Origin: Methanoculleus receptaculi
Lineage (GTDB): Archaea; Halobacteriota; Methanomicrobia; Methanomicrobiales; Methanoculleaceae
Length of the DNA stretch: 64,000 nt
Direction: 5' to 3'
NCBI RefSeq assembly: GCF_033472595.1
Contig: NZ_CP137642.1
Span: 1,674,001-1,738,000, forward strand
The notes below the pieces were generated by a model. That model was not told where the DNA came from. It saw nothing but the letters and a program-made list of their open reading frames with translations, and made no database searches. This document shows, piece after piece, positions 1 to 8,160 of the stretch; the stretch's first letter is position 1, and each line of letters starts with the position of its first letter. The position numbers and the translations under genes were made by a program.

Positions 1-158
1 TCAAGACGGGGGGAGACCACCTGACCGATTTCCTGATCTGGCAGTCGGTCTACTCCGAACTCTTCTTCCTGGACGTCAACTGGGCGCTGCTCCGGAAGGT
101 GGATTTCCTTCGCGCGCTCCGGGACTTTCAGTCCAGGGTGCGCCGTTTCGGCAGGTGA
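1..158 (+). CDS. Cis-prenyltransferase (UppS family), C-terminal fragment cut by window edge
   Basis: The first 51 codons in frame 3 read as the C-terminus of an undecaprenyl-diphosphate-type synthase: a [15 protein letters not shown] stretch, then YSELFF and a D-x-N-W segment, and a TGA at 156-158. These match the family's conserved RTGG...S-x-FL-W-Q and Y-E-x-x-F motifs. The enzyme condenses isopentenyl diphosphate onto an allylic primer to make the polyprenyl lipid carrier used in glycosylation. The rest of the gene lies upstream of the window. It converges on a second UppS homologue that ends at 354. Confidence 0.8.
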   Translation, partial: KTGGDHLTDFLIWQSVYSELFFLDVNWALLRKVDFLRALRDFQSRVRRFGR

Positions 159-353
159 AGGTATCCATCAGTGGGACGGGGAAGTTTTTACCGCCAGCGA
201 GGAAGAGATTCTCCACCCGTTTCGCGGCGGGAAAGATCGCTGAGATCCCCTTTCTGACCCTTAAACGGCCTTCTCCTTCCAACCGCCAGAGGCTGCCTGC
301 CCGGCGGGGTCGACGATGGATGGCCGGCGCGGGGCTCTTCACCCCGGTTATGC

Positions 354-1130
354 TCACCCGGCCGTGCGCTCCTTGAGCCTCATACGCTGGTCAAAGACCC
401 GCATCGCGCGCAAAAGGTCGATCTTTCTAAACGCCGGCCAGTATGGAGCGCAGAAGTAGACCGCCGACTCATGGCCGTTTGCAAGCCAGGGGAGGAAGTT
501 GGACGTCCGGTAGTCGTTGCCGGTGCGGATGATCAGGTCAACGGGCGGTATGAGCGCACCGCGGTTGAGGTGGCGCTCGACGGTTGCGGGGTCAATGGTG
601 TCCGGGTCGATGGCCCCCTGCCTGACCTTCTCCAGGATCGATCGGGCGGCGTGCACGATCTCGTTCCTGCCGCCGTAGGCTATGGCGACGTTGATGAAGT
701 AGTTGCTGTATTGTCTGGTCGCCTCCTCCGCCGCATCGATGGCCTCAAGGAGGTCTGCGGGCAGGAGCGAGCGATCCCCGATCATCCGCACCCGGATGTG
801 GTTCTTCTTAACCCGCTCGTCGTCCAGGATCGCCCTGAACTTCTCTTTAAAGAGTGTAAAGAGCGCCTCAAGCTCGCTCTCGTCCCGCCGGAAGTTCTCG
901 GTGGAGAAGGTGTAGAGCGTTATCTGCTGCACGCCAAGTTCCTGCGCCCAGTTGAGCACCCGTTCCGTGGTGTCCGCTCCCATGCGGTGGCCGATCGACG
1001 TATTCACTCCCTGTTTCTGCGCGTACCGGCGGTTTCCGTCCTGGATCACCGCGATGTGGCGGGGGACGTGCCTCACCTGCCGCCTCAGGTAACGTTCATA
1101 GAGGGGTTCGATCCCCGATCGGAGTCTCAG
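354..1130 (-). CDS. uppS: Tritrans,polycis-undecaprenyl-diphosphate synthase-like cis-prenyltransferase
   Basis: The protein (about 258 residues) makes long-chain polyprenyl diphosphate at the membrane. It carries the catalytic IQDGNRR motif near residue 31 (this Asp binds Mg-pyrophosphate), YTFSTENFRR, a TSNFLPW motif and YFCAPYWPAF. The only in-frame ATG/GTG/TTG upstream is a GTG at 1226, which overlaps the preceding gene by 100 bases, or a GTG at 1069, which would remove the conserved LYERYLRR segment. A CTG at 1128-1130 overlaps the upstream stop as CTGA and lies 8 bases after GGTG, so I place the start there. The gene is coupled to the radical SAM gene upstream. Confidence 0.85.
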   Translation of the reverse strand: MRLRSGIEPLYERYLRRQVRHVPRHIAVIQDGNRRYAQKQGVNTSIGHRMGADTTERVLNWAQELGVQQITLYTFSTENFRRDESELEALFTLFKEKFRAILDDERVKKNHIRVRMIGDRSLLPADLLEAIDAAEEATRQYSNYFINVAIAYGGRNEIVHAARSILEKVRQGAIDPDTIDPATVERHLNRGALIPPVDLIIRTGNDYRTSNFLPWLANGHESAVYFCAPYWPAFRKIDLLRAMRVFDQRMRLKERTAG

Positions 1131-2137
1131 AGCGGCGTCACCTCGACGATCATCCCATTGTTTGGGTAGCGTTCGACAACATACTTCTTCCCGGGGAGGT
1201 CGGCGCCGTGCTCGATGAGCACCCACCAGGCCATCTCGATCCTCCCCCCGGAGACTGTATAATCATCCTCTTCGAGAGAGGCAAGAAACGCGTCGACGGT
1301 TCCATCGGGTTCAAGCACCCCGTATACGACCGTTCCGTCATCAGTCACCTCATCAAACGGACGCGCGGTGTTGGAAGCAATCCGTTTAAGCCGTTCCCGC
1401 AGCTGGACGGAGTCCTTGAAGACCGACGAACAGAAATGAACTTTCGGGTCGGCAGAGAGGTTCTCCGCCCAGGCCCGAGCACCCTTCACGGCGTTGTGCA
1501 CTCCGTCCTCGGGTTCGAAACCGCGTTTGCGCATGGCAGCGGCACAGGTCTCGCCCCACTCCAGTTCGTTGATGTTGAGGAAGTCGAGGAGCGGGAGGGC
1601 GGCGGCAAGGTCATCGATCCCGGGGAGCGACGGGACCTCGATCCCGACAAGGAACCCCATATTCCTGGCGATAACTGCTGAACAGGCGTAATCGGTCTCC
1701 AGGATGTAGGCCCAGACCTCCCGCGGGGGGTGCATCCGGATCTCGTCGACCAGCCCCTGCAACCGCCGGAGCACGGCCTCATCCGGTGCAAGACCGGTGT
1801 AGAGATGGATCTGATGTCCTGGCCCGAAATGCTCTTTGAGTGCCCGGCAGTAGTCCACAACCCGCTCGATCTCGAGCAGCGGCTCGCCGCCGGTGACACC
1901 GGTTCCAAGAGCGCTCATGCTCTCCGCGACCTCGATGGCACCGGCAGGGGAGGAGACCTGGTGTTCGTTTGCAAATATAACGTCCCGCCCTTTGCGCTCC
2001 CGCGATAGCGGGCAGTACCAGCAGCCGCGGTTACACCTCCCGGTAACAAAGAGGACCATCTTTGCCCCCTGGTGGCAGAGGACACACCCCGGGCTCAGGT
2101 AGCGCCCCTCCACTGCTGCTCCGGACTCCTGCGGCAT
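1127..2137 (-). CDS. Radical SAM protein related to pyruvate formate-lyase activating enzymes (COG2108-like)
   Basis: The protein has a CNRGCWYC motif (Cys35, Cys39, Cys42), which is the CX3CX2C set that binds the SAM-cleaving [4Fe-4S] cluster. GVTGGEPLLE follows and matches the family GGEP motif. An extra Cys pair (SPGCVLC, Cys18 and Cys21) lies ahead of the motif. The substrate is not known. The family is described only as related to activating enzymes. The start is taken as the ATG at 2137 (MPQESG) because the codons upstream of it are poorly structured. The stop overlaps the uppS start by 2-4 bases, so the two genes are probably co-transcribed. Confidence 0.8.
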   Translation of the reverse strand: MPQESGAAVEGRYLSPGCVLCHQGAKMVLFVTGRCNRGCWYCPLSRERKGRDVIFANEHQVSSPAGAIEVAESMSALGTGVTGGEPLLEIERVVDYCRALKEHFGPGHQIHLYTGLAPDEAVLRRLQGLVDEIRMHPPREVWAYILETDYACSAVIARNMGFLVGIEVPSLPGIDDLAAALPLLDFLNINELEWGETCAAAMRKRGFEPEDGVHNAVKGARAWAENLSADPKVHFCSSVFKDSVQLRERLKRIASNTARPFDEVTDDGTVVYGVLEPDGTVDAFLASLEEDDYTVSGGRIEMAWWVLIEHGADLPGKKYVVERYPNNGMIVEVTPL

Positions 2138-2765
2138 GATGATAATAGTTATAAGACACACAAGATGAAAAAGGTTTGACGGTTGGTAGACGGATATCCC
2201 GGGATCCTCTCCGCCCCGGGTTGGCGGGGGAACCGGTGCCGCAATCCCCGGCGGCGGGCGGGACCATCAAATCAACGATTCTCTGATACAAACTCTCCAC
2301 GGTTTTCCGGCAGCATGCGCGGCAGGCCATCAAACCACTTCTCCGATGCCCTCGGATCACCTCCGCGAGGGACGTCTTTTGCGGCTGACCGCTCCCGGCC
2401 CCCCAGGCGCCTGAAAGACGGGCTGGAGAAGCCGCGCCGGGCACGGAGACAGGGTCTTTGAGGAGGGTTCACCCGTGATGCTGGAGACGCCCTCCCCCGC
2501 ACACTGTATCAATGGGGGATCGCCCCATGGGGAGGGAGACGGAGACGCTCCCCTCTCTTTGTATCTCATCCGGATACCCTCCTTTGTCGACCCCCATCCC
2601 TGTAACTGGGAGAGCATTTTTCATACACAACCCCGACCGGCCCCGATCTGGATGGGCCGGCAGTGCTGCGCGGCGATGCCCACCCGCGCCCCGGGGGGAT
2701 CTGTTCATGAAGAGGTGTTGGTTTGATGCCCACAGGGATGCAAACGCGAGGTCTGTGTCCAATAA
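2138..2765. other. Intergenic region with one copy of a dispersed GC-rich repeat
   Basis: About 630 bases with no convincing gene. Open frames on both strands are low-complexity Arg/Pro/Gly-rich shadows. It holds repeat copy A (about 2502-2582), which begins CACTGTATC and ends in a GTATC...GGATAC inverted pair. Similar sequences occur in three other gaps of the window. The last 30 bases carry the pilin operon promoter. Confidence 0.6.
2502..2582 (+). repeat. Dispersed intergenic repeat, copy A
   Basis: It starts CACTGTATC followed by a GGGGGATCGCCCC near-palindrome. A GGGAGGGAGACGGAGACG purine block follows, then GTATCTCATCCGGATACCCT. The same order of blocks recurs at about 13895-13980, 14106-14195, 50101-50175 and, in a variant form, 50281-50350 and 53691-53759. 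Confidence 0.5.
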
Positions 2766-2775
2766 TTAGATATAC
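2766..2775 (+). promoter_or_regulatory. Putative TATA box of the pilin operon
   Basis: TTAGATATAC lies about 28 bases before the ATG at 2800. This is the spacing expected of an archaeal TATA box driving an almost leaderless transcript. The 16 bases that follow it recur exactly at 33994-34009. Confidence 0.4.
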
Positions 2776-2793
2776 TTTACGAAGAGAACTACC

Positions 2794-3762
2794 GTGACGA
2801 TGCCGGTTTCCAGCCGTGATGATGCCCTCTCCGAGGTTGTCGGGTTTGTCCTGCTCCTTGCCCTGATCGTTGTAGCGCTCTCGCTCTACCAGGTCTACGG
2901 CGTCCCGGCAGCAGGGAGGGAGAACGAGATCGCGCACATGAACCAGGTGAAAGACAGGTTCGTGGACTATAAGATTGCTCTGGACTCGCTCTGGATCGTT
3001 TCCATCAACACCGCAGGTTCCGCGGAGGGTATAACGCTCAGCACCCTGTTTGACCTCGGCACGATGGGGGGCAGCACGCAGGGGGGCGGCATTTTCTTCC
3101 CCGTTCTGGCTCCCATCGCATCAGGCGGGACATTCTCGGTGAACAGTTCCCCCGACAACTTCACAATCCTGATAAACGGGATTGAAAAGGTAAAGCTGGC
3201 CCCGATGGGCGATGTTTCCTACCAATCCTCGAACAACTACTGGATACAGCAGCGCTACTACTACCAGATGGGAGGGCTCTTCCTCGAGCAGGACTCGGGC
3301 ACCACCGCCCGGCTGTCCCCCGCCGTATCGGTCTACAGGGTCAATACCGGCAATGCCGATAACCCGCAATATCGGTTGAAGGTAAAGATCGCCGCAATCC
3401 AGGTCATCGGCGGTCAGGAGATCGGGGGTCAGGGAATCGCCAGAGTGGATACCCGGCTCAGGGAAGGGGTTGGCAGAGAGACGTTCACCTCCGCTGGAAA
3501 CATCACGGTTATGGTGGACGCGCATGACGAAAAGGCTGCTGCGGCGTGGAGGCAGGTCTTCATCGATGCTGTGGAGCGGGATGGCGTTGACTGGGGGACC
3601 GATCCCGATGCACGCCCGGTCTGTATTTTGAGAGAGGATAAACGGGTGTACATGATCTGTCGCCCGGAGACGGGGAGCGAGTCGACCCCGATCCAGGATG
3701 TAGACCTGGACGTCACCAGGGCCAATTTTACCGTTACACTCCAGCAGACGGTCGTGGCCTGA
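2794..3762 (+). CDS. Type IV pilin-like secreted/membrane-anchored protein
   Basis: The 320-residue protein starts with a short polar segment, then DALSEVVGFVLLLALIVVAL, a class III (prepilin-like) signal. The hydrophobic core sits at about residues 12-33, with Glu at the +5-like position. The rest is a beta-rich extracellular domain with no family I can name. It is presumably processed by a prepilin peptidase (PibD/EppA type) and exposed outside the membrane. GTG at 2794 and ATG at 2800 are both possible starts, and ATG is preferred. The next two genes have the same N-terminal architecture and follow closely, so this is an operon of minor pilins or adhesins. Confidence 0.75.
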   Translation: MTMPVSSRDDALSEVVGFVLLLALIVVALSLYQVYGVPAAGRENEIAHMNQVKDRFVDYKIALDSLWIVSINTAGSAEGITLSTLFDLGTMGGSTQGGGIFFPVLAPIASGGTFSVNSSPDNFTILINGIEKVKLAPMGDVSYQSSNNYWIQQRYYYQMGGLFLEQDSGTTARLSPAVSVYRVNTGNADNPQYRLKVKIAAIQVIGGQEIGGQGIARVDTRLREGVGRETFTSAGNITVMVDAHDEKAAAAWRQVFIDAVERDGVDWGTDPDARPVCILREDKRVYMICRPETGSESTPIQDVDLDVTRANFTVTLQQTVVA

Positions 3763-3774
3763 TAGAGAGGAGGG

Positions 3775-4866
3775 ATGACAGCGATGAAAGATACCGGTAG
3801 CATGGCAGTGCAGGAGGTTACCGGCTGCAAACTGCGAAACAACGAGCGCGCGGTCTCCGAGATCGTCGGCATCGCCCTCCTCCTCGCCGTCGTTGTAATG
3901 GGAGTCGGGATTGTCGCTGTCACGATTTACTCGCAACCGATGCCGGAAAAGACACCACAGGTCGAGATACTCATATCGGCCAGCAGCAACGTTGTAAGTC
4001 TGACACATAACGGCGGCGATCCCCTCGAGGAGGGTTCATTTTATGTCCTGGCTGATGGGACGCGCCTCACCGGCACGCCAACCCTATACGGCGGCACCTG
4101 GCCATGGTCGATCGGCGAAGTGCTGAACTACAGCGTGGACTCGACGCCAGATCAGGTGCTGGTCGTCTACGACGGAGGCGGTGGGGCGGTGCTCCTGAAG
4201 TCTGCGACCATCTCCGGGGCTGCCGGGACGGCCGGGCCTGACGTGCCGGCCGGACCTGGCGGCGGAGGAGGTAACTCGCAGGAGGATCTGGACGCCTGGG
4301 TGGTCGACCAGTTCGTAGGGCAACTGAAGAACAACTCGATCTACCTCGCCCAGGACATAAAAAGCAATAGCGATTTCTGGAAAAGCAGCGGTTTCTTCAA
4401 CTTTACCCTCTCGGACGACGGGACGTATCTAGAAATTGCCAATAACGCGAACCAAGATCCGGGCAAATATAATTTCACGCAAGGGGATGTGATAAGCATC
4501 CATCTTACGGACTCGCCTATACGGTTCTTTGCCATCGGGTACGAGGGATGGCACATCTCAGCAGGCGATGTGACAGTCTACAAAAACGGTCAAAAGTTGA
4601 CCAAAAATAACAAGGATTACATCAAAGGAGGGAGGATCTACGGTTACAGCAATTTCACGTCCTCGGTCATTATCAGGACAAGGAATAAAGATCTCCAGAC
4701 GGAGTTATACATCAACAACACACCGATCATAAACGGCGCCTGGAACCAAACGATAACCCTTACCAACGTCAGGCCGGCTGAACCGACCCTTATGATCCTG
4801 GATATCTCAAAGAACGATCCAAACTACTTCCTCGGAACGGCAGATAGCATAACAGGCTACTCCTGA
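3775..4866 (+). CDS. Archaeal type IV pilin N-terminal domain protein
   Basis: The protein has an N-terminal ERAVSEIVGIALLLAVVVMG segment (about residues 24-43), which is typical of archaeal pilin-like proteins (the DUF1628 or archaeal-pilin family). A small beta domain of about 100 residues follows, then a Gly-rich spacer (GPGGGGGNS, near residue 163) and a C-terminal domain with many N-x-S/T sequons, consistent with a glycosylated surface protein. The start is ATG 3775 or ATG 3784. The C-terminal half (about 4340-4860) is visibly more AT-rich than the first half, so it may have been acquired separately. The stop overlaps the next start (TGATG). Confidence 0.75.
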   Translation: MTAMKDTGSMAVQEVTGCKLRNNERAVSEIVGIALLLAVVVMGVGIVAVTIYSQPMPEKTPQVEILISASSNVVSLTHNGGDPLEEGSFYVLADGTRLTGTPTLYGGTWPWSIGEVLNYSVDSTPDQVLVVYDGGGGAVLLKSATISGAAGTAGPDVPAGPGGGGGNSQEDLDAWVVDQFVGQLKNNSIYLAQDIKSNSDFWKSSGFFNFTLSDDGTYLEIANNANQDPGKYNFTQGDVISIHLTDSPIRFFAIGYEGWHISAGDVTVYKNGQKLTKNNKDYIKGGRIYGYSNFTSSVIIRTRNKDLQTELYINNTPIINGAWNQTITLTNVRPAEPTLMILDISKNDPNYFLGTADSITGYS

Positions 4867-6089
4867 TGGCTGCAAGGGGAGACGACGCAGCAGATATGAG
4901 ACGATTGCGCAAACCATACACGGTGGAGAGCGAGGGAGGGGTCGCCGAACCCCTGGCGGCGGTCCTCCTCATAGCGGTCATCGCGCTCGGCATTGGAGCC
5001 CTTGCCGTAGCCCTCTTCTCCCAGCAGCCTCCCCCTGTCCTCCCATCGGTCACCTTTGACGTCAGCTACAGCGACAGCGGAAGCGTCGCCATCCGCCACG
5101 ATGGCGGGGAGACGATACCCCGTGATCAACTCCAGATCTACATCGATAATGGGACAGTGGTGCAGGATAACCGAGCGTTCTACAAAGGTGATGAAAGAGA
5201 GAACTGGACCAACTGGAGCATAGGGGATATCCTCACATACACCCCCCCTGAGGCAGCAAACGGGCCGCAAAAGGCAGAGGTTTTGATGGTCTACTCAGAC
5301 CTATCCGGGGGAGAATACCTGCTCTACGCCTCCGAAGGCTGGAAGGGACAGGTACCAGGAACCGCTACACCCCCACCCACAGTCACTGTAACACCCACAG
5401 GAACCACTACACCCACGCCCACAGCCACTGTAACACCCACGGGAACCGCTACATCCACGCCCACAACCCCAGTAATACCCACGGAAACCGCCACACCGAC
5501 ACCAACTACCCTGGTGGCAGACTTCACCGCCAACATCACCAGCGGTCAGGCTCCGCTTGCGGTCGCGTTCACCGATACCTCCACGGGAGGGCCGACCTCG
5601 TGGTCATGGGACTTCGGTGACGGCAGCACATCAACCGAGCAGAACCCGGTGCACACGTATACGAACGAAGGCCTCTATACCGTCACGCTGACGGTCGAAA
5701 ACGCTCACGAAAACGATACGGTGAAGAAGACGGCTTACATCATTGTTACGGAGGAGCACGTCTCCCGGCTGGAGGTGAATTCAGTCCGGCAGATGTTTAT
5801 TTTCTTCTGGTGGTACGCCCCGGTCAACGGCATCACGATCGATTATGCCGGAGATCTCGGAACGGGAGCGGATACGACTCCTTTCGTGCTCAGCAAGACT
5901 GATTCGGGCGACTCCGGGTTCACCGTTACCCTGACGGCGCCGGACGAAATACAGGTCCAGGTCTTGATATTCCCCATCACCATGGACTTCTATGGGTGGC
6001 GGGTCGGCGATACGTGGTACGAGAGCACGATAATCAGTGTACCGGTTGCCGAAGACGAAAGCCGGACAGCCACAGCGTTTTACATCTGA
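4866..6089 (+). CDS. Pilin-like surface protein with Thr/Pro stalk and PKD domain
   Basis: The order of parts in this 407-residue protein is: a polar N-terminus; a hydrophobic pilin-like segment (EPLAAVLLIAVIALGIGALA, about 29-48); a beta domain of about 100 residues; a Thr/Pro-rich stalk of three 14-residue repeats (about 173-215); a PKD domain (ADFTANITSGQAPLAV to a WDFGDGS motif, about 218-295); and a C-terminal domain of about 110 residues. PKD domains are common on methanogen surface proteins and usually mediate protein or carbohydrate contact. It overlaps the preceding gene by one base, so the three genes are translated together. Confidence 0.8.
   Translation: MAARGDDAADMRRLRKPYTVESEGGVAEPLAAVLLIAVIALGIGALAVALFSQQPPPVLPSVTFDVSYSDSGSVAIRHDGGETIPRDQLQIYIDNGTVVQDNRAFYKGDERENWTNWSIGDILTYTPPEAANGPQKAEVLMVYSDLSGGEYLLYASEGWKGQVPGTATPPPTVTVTPTGTTTPTPTATVTPTGTATSTPTTPVIPTETATPTPTTLVADFTANITSGQAPLAVAFTDTSTGGPTSWSWDFGDGSTSTEQNPVHTYTNEGLYTVTLTVENAHENDTVKKTAYIIVTEEHVSRLEVNSVRQMFIFFWWYAPVNGITIDYAGDLGTGADTTPFVLSKTDSGDSGFTVTLTAPDEIQVQVLIFPITMDFYGWRVGDTWYESTIISVPVAEDESRTATAFYI
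5384..5509 (+). repeat. Three tandem 42-bp repeats encoding the Thr/Pro stalk
   Basis: The unit beginning ACTGTAACACCCAC recurs at 5384 and 5426, and a more diverged third unit follows. Each encodes 14 residues of the form TVTPTGT-x-T-x-TPT-x. Such in-frame minisatellites expand and contract easily, so stalk length may vary between strains. Confidence 0.75.
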
Positions 6090-6651
6090 TCCTGGGCCTT
6101 GTTGTAACCCCCTTGCTTGCTCGCTCCAGATGGCTGCAGTCAGGGATAACGCAGAGGCACGGCTTTCCACCGGGCTTGCGCACCTGGCGATGCTCGTGCT
6201 CCGGACGTTCGCACCTTCGGTCTTCTCCCGCTCTGGTTCGAACGAGCCGAAGCGCGGGTGGTGGGGGTTACAGAGATCCATTACAACGTGGAGACAGGGG
6301 AGGGAGAGACCCCCTCCCCGCGATCCGCCACCCGGAGTGGCGATAATCACCACGGTCAACTGCACGAGGACATGCCCGAGGAAAAAGGCCGACCCGGGGA
6401 CAGGCCTGGTGTGGCACCACCCTCGTCAGGGAACGGATAAAGATCAAAACAGGGTTTCAACAGAGCGCGTTATGAGCCGTTGGCTCATAGATGACCATGA
6501 AAAACAGCGATGGCCGATCCATTGGTTCTCGTTGATACTTTGCATACCCCTGGAGGATTTTCATACCAGCCGATTCTGGAAAAACAGAACAGCGCCGGCC
6601 CGAAGAGAAAGGCAGAAAAGAGGGGATCTCACGGCCGCCCCGAAAACCCGT
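6090..6651. other. Intergenic region with inverted repeats
   Basis: About 560 bases between a plus-strand and a minus-strand gene. No protein-like frame is convincing; the long open frame running through it is a shadow of the aminomutase gene. It contains a 10-bp perfect inverted pair, TGTAACCCCC (6103-6112) and GGGGGTTACA (6263-6272), and a hairpin ATGAGCC-GTT-GGCTCAT at 6472-6488. The hairpin could act as a terminator or operator. Confidence 0.5.
6472..6488. repeat. Perfect 7-bp stem-loop
   Basis: ATGAGCC GTT GGCTCAT is a perfect inverted repeat with a 3-base loop. It lies between the convergent pilin and aminomutase genes. No T-tract follows directly, so a terminator role is uncertain. 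Confidence 0.45.
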
Positions 6652-7812
6652 CTACGCCGGATCCTGGGGCTCTCTCACCCTCCCCTCATCCACCAGTTCG
6701 GTGTAGTCATCAAACCAGTAGGCCGCCGGGTTGCTCCTGTAGACCATGAACCGCCCGATATCCTCCGGTTTTGCCGCCTGGTTGTACTTGAAGTAGGTAT
6801 AGTCATCCGTCATCCCCAGAACCTCAATCTTTCCGGTCGCGTGCGACATCACAAACCTGGCCTGCTTCGCAAGCCCCGAACAGAGCGACCGCGCCCGCTC
6901 AAAGATCCGGTAAGACTCCTCCACCGGCACCGCAAACGGCCGGTTCCCGACCGTTGGGCGGCACTGGAAGACGTAGTAGGGGACGATCCCGACAAACGAG
7001 AGTTTATCGAAGAGATCGGCAAGGACCTCGGGGTCGTCATTGATCCCGCGGATCAGGGGCGTCTGGTTCATGATGACCGCCCCGGCCTCCTTCAGGAGAG
7101 CGATCGCCCTACACGCCGTGTCGGTCAGTTCCCGTGGATGGCTGAACTGCGCCATGATGTAGATCCGCTTCTCATCCAGACTGTAATCGCGGATCATCTC
7201 CAGCAGCACCGGGTCGTCTATGATCCTGCAAGGATTGTATGCCGGCATCTTCGTCCCTATCCGTATGATCTGCACATGATCGATCTCACGGACCTGACGG
7301 ACGATCTCACGGAGTTTATCCGTCTCCAGGATGAGGGGATCACCGCCGCTCAAGAGGACGTTGGTGATCTCGGGATGTTCACGGATGTAGGCAATCCCCG
7401 CCGAGACATCCCTGTTCACCTCACGCGCATCCTCGATGAAGAGGCGCTTCCTGAAACAGTAGCGGCAGAACCCCCCGCATAGATCGCTAACAAGCAGTAG
7501 AGCGGTCTGCCGGTACTTGTGCTGCAACCCCGGCACCCGGGTGTAACTCTGTTCCGATGACGGGTCAAGCCGACCCCAGGGCTCAAGTTCTTCGATCGTC
7601 GGTATGACCAGCCTGCGGATGGGATCCGCCGGGTCATTCCAGTCTATCAGCGAGAGGTAGTAGTCGTTTGAACGGAACGCAAAGGCGTCCGTCACCTCCG
7701 CAAGACGGGCACGCTCCTCCAGGCTGATACCAGGAACCTCATCAAGCGATGTGATGTAAATCGGGTTTCTGGTGTTCGCGGTTGGATTTTGAAGATCAGA
7801 TTTCGAAGTCGT
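6652..7812 (-). CDS. KamA/lysine 2,3-aminomutase family radical SAM protein
   Basis: The protein has the CGGFCRYCFRKR motif (CX3CX2C, radical SAM), the family LLSGGDPL segment and a conserved core through IMNQTPLIRGIND. Enzymes of this family are PLP- and SAM-dependent aminomutases, and in methanogens one member makes beta-lysine for the osmolyte N-acetyl-beta-lysine. The acetyltransferase partner gene (ablB) is not adjacent, so the substrate here is uncertain. The only upstream ATG/GTG/TTG in frame is a TTG at 7896. A perfect ribosome-binding site (AGGAGGTG, 7818-7825 on the minus strand) sits 5 bases before an in-frame ACG at 7810-7812, which I take as the likely start (386 residues). Confidence 0.8.
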   Translation of the reverse strand, partial: TTSKSDLQNPTANTRNPIYITSLDEVPGISLEERARLAEVTDAFAFRSNDYYLSLIDWNDPADPIRRLVIPTIEELEPWGRLDPSSEQSYTRVPGLQHKYRQTALLLVSDLCGGFCRYCFRKRLFIEDAREVNRDVSAGIAYIREHPEITNVLLSGGDPLILETDKLREIVRQVREIDHVQIIRIGTKMPAYNPCRIIDDPVLLEMIRDYSLDEKRIYIMAQFSHPRELTDTACRAIALLKEAGAVIMNQTPLIRGINDDPEVLADLFDKLSFVGIVPYYVFQCRPTVGNRPFAVPVEESYRIFERARSLCSGLAKQARFVMSHATGKIEVLGMTDDYTYFKYNQAAKPEDIGRFMVYRSNPAAYWFDDYTELVDEGRVREPQDPA

Positions 7813-7817
7813 AAAAA

Positions 7818-7825
7818 CACCTCCT
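7818..7825 (-). promoter_or_regulatory. Strong Shine-Dalgarno of the aminomutase gene
   Basis: AGGAGGTG on the minus strand matches the CACCTCCT tail of the 16S rRNA found in this same window. The in-frame codon at normal spacing is ACG, and no ATG, GTG or TTG is in frame nearby. This site therefore decides the start. Confidence 0.6.
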
Positions 7826-8013
7826 GAGCGACACTCTTCAATGCAGGATGTGGTCTGAAATATCGGTGACAGGATGCACGAGAGCAGGGATCGCAAGATG
7901 CGATCTACCCAAAGGCTGCTACAGGCGTATCATCGAACTCATGCAGGAAATCGTCGCACCGGATCAGTTCATCGAGTGTCGGATTATGTTCTATAGATTC
8001 AGGGGGGCTAATG

Positions 8014-8023
8014 GTATTTATAC
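8014..8023 (-). promoter_or_regulatory. Putative TATA box for the aminomutase gene
   Basis: GTATAAATAC on the minus strand is a good archaeal TATA box. Transcription would start near 7990 and leave a leader of about 180 bases before the ribosome-binding site at 7818-7825. The leader contains no recognised riboswitch. A 62-codon frame here (7905-8093) has no homology I can recognise. Confidence 0.45.
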
Positions 8024-8160
8024 GTTGGGCTGAAACCGCAACCCCTATGATAAATATCCACGTTTTACCCAATAAAAACGATACAACGACCAATACAAGC
8101 CACGTTTCAGAGACTCAGCAACGAGCAAATATGAAAAAGTTTTGGGCGAGCGGTATCGCA

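Noticed and set aside
2031-2769. Several 60-140 codon frames on both strands ahead of the pilins
   Set aside because: Low-complexity Arg/Pro/Gly composition, mutual overlap and no ribosome-binding sites; the repeat copy in this gap explains part of the sequence.
5384-5509. Tandem repeats considered as a CRISPR-like array
   Set aside because: The 42-bp units are contiguous without spacers and encode an in-frame Thr/Pro stalk.
6037-7482. 481-codon open frame on the plus strand
   Set aside because: It runs antisense through the aminomutase gene; its Arg/Pro/Asp-rich composition is a shadow of a GC-rich coding strand.
7905-8093. 62-codon frame in the leader of the aminomutase gene
   Set aside because: Its first part lies upstream of the predicted transcription start and no homology is recognised. 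It stays possible as a short leader frame but is not supported.
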